Origin: Lachnospira eligens
GTDB taxonomy: Bacteria > Bacillota > Clostridia > Lachnospirales > Lachnospiraceae
Direction of reading: 5' to 3'
DNA length: 40,297 bases
NCBI RefSeq assembly: GCF_009680455.1
Contig: NZ_WKRD01000015.1
Coordinates: 1-40,297 of the forward strand
Shown: one piece after another, positions 31,834-40,297 of the stretch
Layout: each line of letters opens with the position of its first letter
How positions within the stretch are numbered: the stretch's first letter is position 1
The notes under the pieces: model-generated
Seen by the model: the letters and a program-made list of their open reading frames with translations, nothing else
The model's database searches: none
Told to the model about the DNA's origin: nothing
Made by a program: the position numbers and the translations under genes

Positions 31834-34122
31834 ATGATTAAATTAAGTGATGGAGGAGCATATCTTATCAACGGTGTCGATATTGTTGAGGATAGTGCTT
31901 CGGCTGTGAATGAAGTAGCTGCCAAGACAGGATGTTCAGTAACAAAGGAAGAGGCTGCTAAGAATACTATTGCATATGGAATTCTTGAAAACCATAACAC
32001 ATCTGGAAACATGGAGAAGTTAAAGATTAAGTTTGATAAGATGACTTCACATGATATTACATTTGTTGGAATTATACAGACAGCAAGAGCTTCAGGTCTT
32101 GAGAAATTTCCAATTCCTTATGTACTTACTAACTGCCATAACAGTCTCTGTGCAGTTGGCGGAACTATTAATGAAGATGACCATATGTTTGGCCTTACAT
32201 GTGCAAAGAAATATGGCGGAATATATGTACCACCGCATCAGGCTGTAATCCACCAGTTTGCAAGAGAGATGCTGGCTGAAGGTGGAAAGATGATTCTTGG
32301 ATCAGATAGTCATACACGTTATGGAGCTCTTGGAACAATGGCTATGGGTGAAGGTGGTCCAGAGCTTGTTAAGCAGCTTCTTAATAAGACTTATGATATT
32401 AACAGACCAGGAGTAGTTGCTATCTATATGACAGGAGAACCGGCAAAGGGGGTTGGTCCTCAGGATGTTGCACTTGCTATTATAGGTGCAGTATTTGGTA
32501 ATGGTTATGTTAAGAATAAAGTTATGGAGTTCGTTGGACCTGGTGTTTCATCACTTAGTGCTGATTTCAGAATTGGCGTAGATGTTATGACAACAGAGAC
32601 AACATGTCTTTCATCTATATGGAGAACAGATGATTTGGTTAAGGAATTCTATGATATTCACGGAAGAAGTGAGAGTTACAAGGAACTTAATCCTGGAAAT
32701 GTTGCTTATTACGATGGTGTTGTATATGTCGATTTAAGCACAATCAAGCCAATGATTGCTATGCCATTCCATCCAAGTAATACATATACAATTGAAGAAC
32801 TTAATGCTAACCTCGAGGATATTCTTCATGATGTAGAGAAGAAGGCTCTTGTAAGCCTTGATGGACAGGTTGAATATAAGCTTACAGATAAGATTAAGAA
32901 TGGCAGACTTTATGTTGATCAGGGAATTATTGCCGGATGTGCCGGTGGTGGTTTTGAAAACATATGTGCAGCAGCAGACATTCTTAAAGGAAAGTCAATT
33001 GGTGCAGATGAATTTACACTTAGCGTATATCCTGCAAGTACACCAATTTATGTTGAACTTGCAAGAAATGGAAGACTTGCAGATCTTATGGAGACAGGTG
33101 CAATCGTTAAGACCGCATTCTGCGGACCATGTTTTGGTGCAGGAGATACACCTGCTAATAATGCTTTCTCAATCAGACATTCAACAAGAAACTTCCCTAA
33201 CAGAGAAGGTTCTAAATTACAGAATGGACAGATATCATCTGTTGCACTTATGGATGCACGTTCTATTGCAGCAACAGCAGCTAATAAGGGATACCTTACA
33301 GCAGCAACAGACATGGATGTAGAGTTCACAGGACCAGCATATCATTTTGATAGTTCAATCTATGCTAACAGAGTATTTGACAGCAAGGGTGTTGCAGATC
33401 CGGAACAGGAAATCCAGTTTGGACCTAATATCAAGGATTGGCCAGAGATGGTTGCACTTCCAGAGAATCTTATTATTAAGGTTGTATCTGAGATACATGA
33501 TCCTGTTACAACAACAGATGAGCTTATTCCATCGGGAGAGACATCATCATTCAGATCTAATCCTCTTGGTCTTGCTGAATTTGCACTTTCAAGAAAGGAT
33601 CCTGCATATGTAGGACGTGCTAAGGAAGTACAGAAGGCAGAGAAGGCAAGAGAAGCAGGACAGTGCATGGGAGAAGCTTTACCAGAGCTGAGAGACATTA
33701 TGCATAAGATTAAAGAAACATATGATGTGCATAAGTCTAATGTTGGTGTTGGAAGTACTATATTTGCAGTTAAACCGGGTGATGGTTCAGCAAGAGAGCA
33801 GGCAGCATCATGCCAGAAGGTACTTGGCGGATGGGCTAACATTGCTAATGAGTATGCAACTAAGAGATACCGTTCAAATCTTATCAACTGGGGTATGCTT
33901 CCATTCATAATTGATAAGGGAGAGCTTCCGTTTGAGAATGGAGATTATATCTTTATTCCAGAGATTCAGGATGCAATTAAGAATAAAGTATCTACAATCA
34001 AGGCTTTTGTTGTTAATAAAGATATGAAAGAGTTCGAACTTAAGCTGGATGAACTTACAGATGATGAGAGACAGATAATTCTTGATGGATGTCTTATTAA
34101 TTATTATCGTGAGAACAAATAA
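31834..34122 (+). CDS. Aconitase-family hydratase (YbhJ-like)
   Basis: A 4Fe-4S hydro-lyase of 762 residues. Probable cluster ligands are C369 ([11 protein letters not shown]) and C430 and C433 ([15 protein letters not shown]). The [19 protein letters not shown] block corresponds to the active-site loop of aconitases. A swivel domain follows near 560-700 ([32 protein letters not shown]). The length fits E. coli YbhJ rather than classical aconitase (about 890) or LeuC. The ATG follows AAGAGGAGAAAGC. Substrate is not known for this subfamily. Confidence 0.82.
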   Translation: MIKLSDGGAYLINGVDIVEDSASAVNEVAAKTGCSVTKEEAAKNTIAYGILENHNTSGNMEKLKIKFDKMTSHDITFVGIIQTARASGLEKFPIPYVLTNCHNSLCAVGGTINEDDHMFGLTCAKKYGGIYVPPHQAVIHQFAREMLAEGGKMILGSDSHTRYGALGTMAMGEGGPELVKQLLNKTYDINRPGVVAIYMTGEPAKGVGPQDVALAIIGAVFGNGYVKNKVMEFVGPGVSSLSADFRIGVDVMTTETTCLSSIWRTDDLVKEFYDIHGRSESYKELNPGNVAYYDGVVYVDLSTIKPMIAMPFHPSNTYTIEELNANLEDILHDVEKKALVSLDGQVEYKLTDKIKNGRLYVDQGIIAGCAGGGFENICAAADILKGKSIGADEFTLSVYPASTPIYVELARNGRLADLMETGAIVKTAFCGPCFGAGDTPANNAFSIRHSTRNFPNREGSKLQNGQISSVALMDARSIAATAANKGYLTAATDMDVEFTGPAYHFDSSIYANRVFDSKGVADPEQEIQFGPNIKDWPEMVALPENLIIKVVSEIHDPVTTTDELIPSGETSSFRSNPLGLAEFALSRKDPAYVGRAKEVQKAEKAREAGQCMGEALPELRDIMHKIKETYDVHKSNVGVGSTIFAVKPGDGSAREQAASCQKVLGGWANIANEYATKRYRSNLINWGMLPFIIDKGELPFENGDYIFIPEIQDAIKNKVSTIKAFVVNKDMKEFELKLDELTDDERQIILDGCLINYYRENK

Positions 34123-34161
34123 TAAGATGAAATATTAGTGTATACGGAAGTTGGTGAGCAG

Positions 34162-35253
34162 ATGGCAGAACAGAATATACTGAATGGTAATCAGAAGAAG
34201 CTTGAACAGATTATTGGCGACGTTAAGGAACATAATACGAAGAAAGACAGACTTGAAAAGCTTGCGGAAAGCGTTAAAGATATTTCTAAGGAATTAGATA
34301 ACGCGAGAAAAGAAAAACAGAATGAAACAGATTCCAAAATTAAAGCGAGTACAGATGCTATATGTGCCGGGTATGATAAGTCAATAGAAGCTGATAAAGA
34401 AAAAATTAAGACTGTTTCTGCTGAAAGAGATAAAGCCAAGATGGCAGGCGTTAAAGAAAGAATAAGCGCAGAGACAGCATCTTTAAGAGCGCAGAATGAA
34501 GATCTTAAAGATCAGATTAATGAAGCGTTTATACATGAGAATATCTCTAAAATATATAACAGTCAGTTATTTATATCGGTGTTTAATCCCAAGCAGCTTT
34601 TGGATTATGTGATTGATATAGCTGTCATGGTGGGATTGTTTGTGGCTGTTCCAATAGTTTTATTCTTATTGCCGGTGATTCCGCAATGGATTCTTCTTAT
34701 ATATTGTATAGCTGTATCATTTATATGTATTGTTGTTGTAAAGGCTGTCTTTAGAAAGATTGTGCTGAAACATTCTGAAACTATAATGGCTGCCCAGAGT
34801 ACAAGAACGCAGATAAAAGATAACAATAAGCGTATTAAGAAGATTGAGAAGAACATCAGAAAAGATAAGAATGAAGATATGTATGGGCTTGAACCATTTG
34901 ATTCTCAGATTAAAGCATTGTATGATGACATAGCGGAGATTGAAGATGAGAAACAGTCAGCCCTGGAGGATTTTGAAAAGAATACCAAGGCTGATATTAT
35001 CTCGGAGATTAATGAACGCTATGCAGACAAAATATGCAATATGGAAACTGAGCTTGAAAAGAAAAAAGTGGAGTATGATGAACTTGATGATTTGGTTAAG
35101 AAGCAGAGAATATACATATCATCTAATTATGAAGCGTATCTTGGTAAAGAATTTATTAATGTAGATAAGCTTTCAGAACTTAATTCTATTATGAAGTCTG
35201 ACTCAGCAGATACGATAGCTCAGGCTCTTGCTGTATATAATAATCGTCATTAA
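34162..35253 (+). CDS. Coiled-coil membrane protein of unknown function
   Basis: The protein has about 363 residues. A charged N-terminal coiled coil (about 1-130, rich in Lys, Glu and Asp) is followed by two membrane segments near 145-170 (VIDIAVMVGLFVAVPIVLFL) and 175-195, then a second long coiled coil. Both ends would lie on the same side. The start could be the GTG at 34138; the ATG at 34162 after GGTGAG is chosen. The last 65 bases overlap the YyaC gene on the other strand. I do not recognise the family. Confidence 0.65.
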   Translation: MAEQNILNGNQKKLEQIIGDVKEHNTKKDRLEKLAESVKDISKELDNARKEKQNETDSKIKASTDAICAGYDKSIEADKEKIKTVSAERDKAKMAGVKERISAETASLRAQNEDLKDQINEAFIHENISKIYNSQLFISVFNPKQLLDYVIDIAVMVGLFVAVPIVLFLLPVIPQWILLIYCIAVSFICIVVVKAVFRKIVLKHSETIMAAQSTRTQIKDNNKRIKKIEKNIRKDKNEDMYGLEPFDSQIKALYDDIAEIEDEKQSALEDFEKNTKADIISEINERYADKICNMETELEKKKVEYDELDDLVKKQRIYISSNYEAYLGKEFINVDKLSELNSIMKSDSADTIAQALAVYNNRH

Positions 35254-35773
35254 ATGTTCTTAATGCCAGAACGATAGCATCAGCTATCTGGAATATAATT
35301 GACAAACGGGTTGTCTGAAGTGTGGATGATTCCATGTCATGGGAAGAGTTAACTATTCCTGTGATATGAAGATCTCCAACTTCAGGCAACTTTTTTTTCA
35401 CTCCAAGACCGGGCTTAAGCGGTCCGCTTCCCAGAGTCATCATGCCAATATGGTCTTCTTTTCCAAGAGATGCATCAATTGCAATTATAAAAGGATTATC
35501 AAATGTTTTTTGCATAGATTTAATACAGTAATTAAGATTTGCAGCATGAACAGGCTGGTTAAGGTCGCCAAGCAGATAGATACCAGGAGAAATGAAATTT
35601 CTAAACTGATGACCTATTATAGGACCTAGACTGTCACCAGTAGAGCGGTCGCTTCCAATACACAGAATTACAATTTCCTGGTGAGGAAGAATTTTTTGGG
35701 TAACCATATCGGTGAGTAGTCTTCCCATTTGAGCGGGAGCTTTAGGGTTTTTTGAATCAAAATAATAAATCAT
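35189..35773 (-). CDS. yyaC: YyaC-family spore protease
   Basis: The protein has 194 residues of the YyaC/DUF1256 family, related to the GPR and hydrogenase-maturation proteases. Seen are CIGSDRSTGDSLGPIIGH, the IAIDASLGK block with the conserved Asp, and GSGPLKPGLGVKKKLPEVGD. It is expressed in the spore in Bacillus. TGGAGGCAAACTC precedes the ATG on the minus strand. It overlaps the convergent coiled-coil gene by 65 bases. No clear forespore promoter is visible. Confidence 0.88.
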   Translation of the reverse strand: MIYYFDSKNPKAPAQMGRLLTDMVTQKILPHQEIVILCIGSDRSTGDSLGPIIGHQFRNFISPGIYLLGDLNQPVHAANLNYCIKSMQKTFDNPFIIAIDASLGKEDHIGMMTLGSGPLKPGLGVKKKLPEVGDLHITGIVNSSHDMESSTLQTTRLSIIFQIADAIVLALRTFNDDYYIQQEPELSYLLSQTS

Positions 35774-35915
35774 GAGTTTGCCTCCAGGTCATTTTAGTAG
35801 CTTAGACAGGCTCTTTATAATGTGTACGCGAAAAAGAGATTAAATATTACCAAAAATGTTTCTGATATTTTTTAAATGAATGACAAAATCTGATAAATTT
35901 TTTCGTTATGTAGTG

Positions 35916-35940
35916 ATATTATTCAAAAGAGTAATAATAT
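35916..35940 (+). promoter_or_regulatory. Hairpin abutting the LysM gene ribosome site
   Basis: ATATTATT at 35916-35923 pairs with AATAATAT at 35933-35940 (loop 9 bases), directly before AAGGAGG at 35941-35947. It is AT-only and weak, so a role in translation or as an operator is only possible. Confidence 0.3.
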
Positions 35941-35951
35941 AAGGAGGCACC

Positions 35952-37112
35952 ATGATAGAAATAATATGTAATGAAGAAAATTCGGACAAGTCAAAACAAG
36001 TTACAAGAGGTGCGGCCATAAGGAGACCGAAAAATATTAAACAGATAGGCGAAGTGAGTTCTGATAAGAAAATATATATAGAGGATTATGCTTTTACATA
36101 TATAAATTCAATTGCTTACAATAATCCGTCAGACTCACAGGCGGGAGTACTCTTGGGCGAAAATCAGACTGATGGAGATGAAAAATGTGTTTTTATTAAG
36201 GGGATAATAAAAGCAAAGCTGGGGACAGAAGTTGAAGAAAAAGGAGTATATTTTAACGAAAGTGTATGGAATGGGATATATTCAGATGTTGAAAAATATT
36301 TTCCAGATTTAGCAGTAGTTGGATGGTTTGCAGCAATTCCAGAGGTTACACCTGAAAGAATGATGAAATTAAAGAAAATACATCTTGATAATTTTGCAGG
36401 TACAATGAAAACATTTTATCTGATTGATACGGTTGAGAAAGAAGAAAATTTCTATTTATATGAAAATGGTGAACTAAAGAAGCAGAAAGGATATGTATGC
36501 TTTTATGAAAGAAATTATGAAATGCAGGAATATATGCTTGAGCGGCGTGAAAGAAAGTCAAGTGAAGACGGACCGGATAAGGTTATGAAATCAATCCGTA
36601 ATATAATAAGAGAAAAAGAGGAATTACATGAACAGAAAAAGAATGCAAGATTTATGTATGGAGTAAGTACTTTTATGGTAATTGTTATTCTTGTCATTGG
36701 AATTAATCTGATGAACAATTATCAGAAAATGAAAAAATTTGACAAGTCAATAAGCAGTCTGATGGTTCAGATGTCAGGAAATGATACAGCAACACAAGAG
36801 GAGGTAGTTCCTGTTAATAAGCTTGAAGGTGGGGTATATCCTACAGAAGCGGAGACAACAAGCCAGACAGCTGTTACAAGTGTAGTTTCTACTGAGAATG
36901 TTACGGTAACGGCTGCTCAGCCGGTGGAAGAGCAGACTGTAGCTGCAACGGCAAATGAAGTAAAGACATATACAGTTAAAGCTGGCGACACAATTATGGG
37001 AATATGTAAAAAATATTATGGTGATACATCTAAATGCAATGAAGTTATTACATATAATAATATAAAAGATGAGAATTTTTTATATATAGGTCAGCAGATA
37101 AAACTTCCTTGA
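35952..37112 (+). CDS. Pseudo-JAMM/MPN domain fused to a membrane helix and LysM
   Basis: The protein has 386 residues. Residues 41-187 have the order of elements of an MPN (JAB) domain: IYIEDYAFTYINSIAY, then AGVLLGE, VFIKGIIKA, and AVVGWFAAIPEVTPERM, and a C-terminal FYLY...GYVCFYERN. The metal-binding HxHP is replaced by A127 and I129, and the usual Glu and Asp are missing, so it should not be an active peptidase. A membrane segment spans about 235-254, then a Thr/Val/Glu linker, then LysM at 338-386 (YTVKAGDTIMGICKKYYG). It probably reads an internal signal and binds peptidoglycan. LysM is certain; MPN is inference. Confidence 0.75.
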   Translation: MIEIICNEENSDKSKQVTRGAAIRRPKNIKQIGEVSSDKKIYIEDYAFTYINSIAYNNPSDSQAGVLLGENQTDGDEKCVFIKGIIKAKLGTEVEEKGVYFNESVWNGIYSDVEKYFPDLAVVGWFAAIPEVTPERMMKLKKIHLDNFAGTMKTFYLIDTVEKEENFYLYENGELKKQKGYVCFYERNYEMQEYMLERRERKSSEDGPDKVMKSIRNIIREKEELHEQKKNARFMYGVSTFMVIVILVIGINLMNNYQKMKKFDKSISSLMVQMSGNDTATQEEVVPVNKLEGGVYPTEAETTSQTAVTSVVSTENVTVTAAQPVEEQTVAATANEVKTYTVKAGDTIMGICKKYYGDTSKCNEVITYNNIKDENFLYIGQQIKLP

Positions 37113-37173
37113 TTAAATTCCCCAATATTGTATAATTAATTTAATGCGAGATGCAATAGAAAAGGGGAAATAT

Positions 37174-38442
37174 ATGGCAGATATAATATCTGGTAAATCC
37201 AGATTTAACGGGGACCGAAATGCTCCCGTAAAGAAAGTGATTAGTATTAACAGGGAAATGGCAGCATCAACAGAAGATAATGAAGATGTTCTGGATGAAG
37301 CTACTGTAAAAAGAAAAATAAGGAGACATAAGAGCAGGGTTGCAGTTGTTGTTACTATTATAATCGTAGTTATTCTGGCTGCAGTTTACATAGTATCAAG
37401 AGTAATAGATAACTATGATTACTCATCTTATGAAATAACCAATTCGGTAAATCGAGAGGATATAGAATCTTCGAAATATATAGCATTTGCAGATGGATAT
37501 GTAAGATATAGTAATGATGGAATTTCCTATTATAAGAACAGTGGTAAGGTGATATGGAACCAGACGTATTCGATGCAGAATCCAAAGGTCAGCATATGCG
37601 GTAATTCTATAGCTGTTGCAGATATCAATGGAAGCAGTGCGTATTCATTTAATACGAGTGGACAGGTTGGTAAAGCAGATACATCAATGCCGATACTTCA
37701 GATAGAAGTATCAGACAGTGGAAAGATGGCAGCGGTCCTTGAGGATAATAATGCCAATTATATTAATATGTATGACACAAATGGTGAGAAGATATACAGT
37801 GTTAAAACGACATTGTCGGGAGATGGTTATCCTATAGATATAAGTATATCATCAGATGCGAAGAAACTAATAGCTTCGTTTATAAAAGTGAGCGGAGATG
37901 AGATTAAAACAAATGTAGTGTTTTACAATTTCTCTGATGTTGGAAAAAACGAAACAGAAAGAGTTGTTGGTGGCTTTAATTATGACGATATTATAGTTGG
38001 AGATGTAAAATTTGTAAATGACACAACAGCAGTTGCGGTTGGTGAAAATGTAGTGAGCATTTATAAGATAAAAGAATATCCAAGTCTGGAACATACTATT
38101 AATATAGATAATGAAATACAAAAAATATTTTGCAGCGACCAGTACATAGGTCTTGTTCTTGATAATTCAGAATCGGGAGATCCATATAAGCTTGTTGTCT
38201 ATAATATATCAGGAAAACATATATTTGACACAACATTTGGCATACAGTATACAGATATGCAGTTTGACGGCAAGAGCGTTGTAATGAGTAATGCATCAAC
38301 ATTTGTGCTCCTGAATATGAGCGGTAAGAAGCTGGCAGATATTAGTTTTGATATGCCAGTGATAAATGTTTTGCCAACTGGAGCAAGAGGCAGCTATACA
38401 ATAGTTAATTCAAAATACATACAGTCAATAAAACTGAAATGA
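37174..38442 (+). CDS. DUF5711-like membrane beta-propeller protein
   Basis: The protein has 422 residues. A charged cytoplasmic part of about 50, one membrane helix (VAVVVTIIIVVILAAVYIV, about 54-72), and an outer region built of repeated short strands (ISYYKNSGKVIWNQTY, ISICGNSIAVADINGSSAY and so on) like a WD or PQQ propeller. This fits the DUF5711 family, function unknown. ATG at 37174 follows AAAAGGGGAAATAT; an upstream ATG at 37144 has no site. It lies between the LysM and CvpA genes. Confidence 0.75.
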   Translation: MADIISGKSRFNGDRNAPVKKVISINREMAASTEDNEDVLDEATVKRKIRRHKSRVAVVVTIIIVVILAAVYIVSRVIDNYDYSSYEITNSVNREDIESSKYIAFADGYVRYSNDGISYYKNSGKVIWNQTYSMQNPKVSICGNSIAVADINGSSAYSFNTSGQVGKADTSMPILQIEVSDSGKMAAVLEDNNANYINMYDTNGEKIYSVKTTLSGDGYPIDISISSDAKKLIASFIKVSGDEIKTNVVFYNFSDVGKNETERVVGGFNYDDIIVGDVKFVNDTTAVAVGENVVSIYKIKEYPSLEHTINIDNEIQKIFCSDQYIGLVLDNSESGDPYKLVVYNISGKHIFDTTFGIQYTDMQFDGKSVVMSNASTFVLLNMSGKKLADISFDMPVINVLPTGARGSYTIVNSKYIQSIKLK

Positions 38443-38458
38443 TAAGGAGGACGGCGAA

Positions 38459-39232
38459 ATGCTGTTAGCAGGAGTAATACTTATACTGGTAATATTTGCA
38501 CTTATAGGCTGGAGAAAAGGTGTAATAAGACTTGTTTTGTCGCTGGTATCAATGATAATAACGATAATGGCAGCGGTGGTAATAGCACCGTTGGCGACTA
38601 CGGCAATAAAAAATAATACTAATATAGATGAAAATATAGCTCAGTCAATATATACAGTTCTTTATGAGAATAAAGAAGTAGATGAGTATTTTGAAGATAA
38701 ACAGGTTCTTACGGGTGGCATTGATATAAGTCAGGTAGAATCACATATACAGACAGTAACGGATGTGGTGGCTGAGGTCGGGGATAAGATTAATCTGCCA
38801 GAGAGTCTTACGGAAGCAGTTAAGGCAATGCCAGACTCTGAACTTATGTCTGTAATCAGAGAATATGGAGAAGCATCTGTTAAAGAAATTACTATAAGAT
38901 TAATTGCATTCAGGTTAGCGGATATAGTGTTGACAGCTATTGCGTATTTAGTCATAATGGTGGTGGTATCGATAGTACTTAGAGTTGTAGTTGCAGCGAC
39001 AGGGTTAATAAGAAGACTTCCGGTAATAAAACAGGCAGACAAGCTGGGCGGATTAATAGTCGGGCTGGTAGAGGGAATTGCAGTTGTATGGATATTCTTT
39101 ACCGTTGTGACAGCAATAAGTGGAACACAAGCAGCTTCTAATATATTAGTGCAGATACATGGTAATGCAATTTTAGAATCGTTATATAATTGTAATCCAA
39201 TAACAAGCTTACTCTTTAGTACAATAAGATAA
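38459..39232 (+). CDS. CvpA family membrane protein
   Basis: The protein has 257 residues with four membrane segments, the first two close together (LLAGVILILVIFALIGWRKG, VLSLVSMIITIMAAVVI). GWRKGxxR, the usual first-loop pattern of CvpA proteins, is present. CvpA is tied to colicin V release in E. coli and to envelope stability elsewhere. AAGGAGG lies 10 bases before the ATG. Confidence 0.85.
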   Translation: MLLAGVILILVIFALIGWRKGVIRLVLSLVSMIITIMAAVVIAPLATTAIKNNTNIDENIAQSIYTVLYENKEVDEYFEDKQVLTGGIDISQVESHIQTVTDVVAEVGDKINLPESLTEAVKAMPDSELMSVIREYGEASVKEITIRLIAFRLADIVLTAIAYLVIMVVVSIVLRVVVAATGLIRRLPVIKQADKLGGLIVGLVEGIAVVWIFFTVVTAISGTQAASNILVQIHGNAILESLYNCNPITSLLFSTIR

Positions 39233-39251
39233 AATAAGGGAGGATGGAAAT

Positions 39252-39800
39252 ATGATATGTAAATCATGTGGAAGAGCAAATGAACTTGGAGCCAGATTTT
39301 GCAAAAGTTGTGGGGCACCGTTAGAAAGCGATGAAAGTATGCAGCAGAATAACACATATCAGTCAGAAAACGTATGCCAGCAGAATAATCAGTATGTTAT
39401 GCCGGAAAGTATGTATTCAGGTACAACAAGAATGACAAAGAAAGAGTTTAATGAATGTGCTAATATTAAATCAATTACTAAGAATATAACTGCAGCGGCT
39501 ATAATTGCATATGTAATTGGAGCTATAACATTCATTGTTAATGTAGTAATGGCTGGAAATATAGCAGGTCTTGTTGATGTCATGATTGTGGTGGGACTTG
39601 GGCTTGGAATACATTTGGCAAAGAGCAGAGCATGTGCCGTTATTATTACAGCATATTCAATAATTAATTTTATTTATGTGATTCTTCTTTCAGGAATGCC
39701 AGGAGGATGGCTTATTATAGTTTGTGGAGTATATTCTATTATATATACATTTAAATATCAGAATGCCTGGAATAAATATCAGCAGACAGGACAAATATAA
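39252..39800 (+). CDS. Zinc-ribbon membrane protein
   Basis: The protein has 182 residues. The N-terminal ribbon CKSCGRANELGARFCKSCG has four Cys for zinc. A Gln/Asn-rich linker follows, then three or four membrane segments (about 77-170). Such proteins are common in Clostridia and uncharacterised. GGGAGGATGG precedes the ATG. It ends the operon, before the terminator at 39815. Confidence 0.78.
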   Translation: MICKSCGRANELGARFCKSCGAPLESDESMQQNNTYQSENVCQQNNQYVMPESMYSGTTRMTKKEFNECANIKSITKNITAAAIIAYVIGAITFIVNVVMAGNIAGLVDVMIVVGLGLGIHLAKSRACAVIITAYSIINFIYVILLSGMPGGWLIIVCGVYSIIYTFKYQNAWNKYQQTGQI

Positions 39801-39814
39801 TCTATAATAAAAAC

Positions 39815-39862
39815 GACACTATATTCTTGATGTATGCATTAAGAATATAGTGTCATTTTTAT
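39815..39862 (+). terminator. Rho-independent terminator
   Basis: GACACTATATTCTT at 39815-39828 is perfectly complementary to AAGAATATAGTGTC at 39841-39854 (14 bp, 12-base loop), then ATTTTTATTTTT. It closes the envelope operon before the rRNA operon. Confidence 0.9.
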
Positions 39863-39887
39863 TTTTGTAACATATAATACATAAGAA

Positions 39888-39916
39888 TTGTAAAAATGTA
39901 TTACTATATATAGTAT
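39888..39916 (+). promoter_or_regulatory. Possible upstream rRNA promoter
   Basis: TTGTAA at 39888-39893, 17 bases, TAGTAT at 39911-39916. It is a moderate match, about 120 bases before the stronger promoter; rRNA operons often have tandem promoters. Confidence 0.35.
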
Positions 39917-40005
39917 GATAGGAATGAATAAATACATATATATTGTGATAAATACCATTATGATATAAAAAACCAAAAAAATAGCAAAAAAAATTAAAAA
40001 AGTTG

Positions 40006-40034
40006 TTGACAATGTGTGTACCTGATGATATTAT
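40006..40034 (+). promoter_or_regulatory. Main rRNA operon promoter
   Basis: TTGACA at 40006-40011, 17 bases, TATTAT at 40029-40034. An A-rich stretch (about 39967-40001) stands in the place of an UP element. Transcription should start near 40041, giving a leader of about 227 bases. Confidence 0.75.
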
Positions 40035-40040
40035 ATACAA

Positions 40041-40267
40041 GTCGCCGCGGTAAGCGGTAACAAATAAGACTTAAAACACCAGATAAATACTGGGTTTGAG
40101 TGATACAGATCTTTGATAACTGAATAGAAAGACAACCTTGAAATTCTTTGAGAATTTTAAAATGATTCATTAATGAATCTTGCGAGTATCGAAAGATACA
40201 CGAACCTAAACAGTAAGTTTTGGTAAAACTATTTAAGCTAGTTAGTTTATAACTGACAAGGCAAACT
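40041..40267 (+). ncRNA. Structured 5' leader of the rRNA transcript
   Basis: There is no gene. It holds GATCTTTGATAAC at 40108-40120, like a boxA antitermination site, then three hairpins in series: a 9-bp stem at 40138-40160, a perfect 16-bp palindrome at 40164-40179, and GTATC-GAAA-GATAC at 40186-40199 with a GNRA loop. The latter parts probably form the processing stem of 16S. Confidence 0.6.
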
Positions 40268-40297
40268 TTTTATGAGAGTTTGATCCTGGCTCAGGAT
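40268..40297 (+). rRNA. 16S ribosomal RNA, first 30 bases
   Basis: AGAGTTTGATCCTGGCTCAG at 40275-40294 is the universal 5' site (E. coli positions 8-27), so base 1 falls near 40268. The gene runs off the window. Confidence 0.97.

Noticed and set aside
35393..35430. GACCG/CGGTC hairpin as terminator of the coiled-coil gene
   Set aside because: It has no U-run and lies inside yyaC, more than 100 bases beyond the stop codon.
1..40297. CRISPR array, tRNA genes, transposase or phage genes
   Set aside because: No spaced direct repeats of CRISPR type, tRNA-like folds or such protein motifs were seen.

Overview
The window looks like a stretch of chromosome from a low-GC, spore-forming Clostridia member, most likely Lachnospiraceae (Clostridium cluster XIVa). 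The signs are AT-rich DNA, strong AGGAGG ribosome sites with some GTG and TTG starts, the hprK-glucokinase-murB-rapZ-whiA order, sporulation-linked genes (CotF-like, YyaC, WhiA, a Spo0A-type box), a Gram-positive Tad pilus locus without a secretin, and the first 30 bases of a 16S rRNA gene at the right edge. The family assignment is inference; the genus cannot be fixed. I see no phage, insertion sequence, CRISPR array or tRNA gene.

Layout. 1-481: non-coding, with paired GACCTAC/GTAGGT hairpins, a good sigma-A promoter and a near-perfect Rex operator in front of an iron-containing alcohol dehydrogenase (500-1711). 1736-2245: a terminator whose descending arm contains the ribosome site of a CotF-like ferritin-fold gene. 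2377-9790: ECF sigma factor, membrane partner (probable anti-sigma), MoxR ATPase, DUF58 protein, TgpA-like transglutaminase, then uvrC. 9879-14618: hprK, ROK glucokinase, murB, rapZ and whiA, linking carbon sensing to wall synthesis and division or sporulation control. 14734-17860: a His-rich CobW metallochaperone, a second P-loop protein joined to a DUF1980/YcgQ-type C-terminal domain, and NADH pyrophosphatase nudC. 17857-19285 (minus): membrane-anchored GH25 lysozyme and a YaaL-family protein.

19391-29375: a complete Tad/Flp pilus locus (prepilin peptidase, TadZ, TadA ATPase, TadB, TadC, a 56-residue Flp pilin, a DUF5702 protein, two TadE-like pseudopilins, a second reduced prepilin peptidase, and a DUF6382-FHA protein). 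Its unusual parts are a TadC with an N-terminal extracytoplasmic Ig-like domain, a pseudopilin ending in two Cys-rich modules, and a second peptidase with GAAD in place of GxGD.

29452-35773: flavodoxin-like/SCP2 protein, a soluble orphan histidine kinase (minus) divergent from a HIT protein across overlapping promoters with a Spo0A-type box, an aconitase-family hydratase, a coiled-coil membrane protein, and YyaC (minus). 35952-39800: an envelope operon of a LysM protein with what I read as a metal-ligand-less JAMM/MPN domain, a DUF5711 protein, CvpA and a zinc-ribbon membrane protein, closed by a strong terminator. 39888-40297: rRNA promoters, a structured leader and the start of 16S rRNA.

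The best candidates for something undescribed are the Ig-TadC/two-peptidase Tad variant and the pseudo-MPN-LysM envelope protein.
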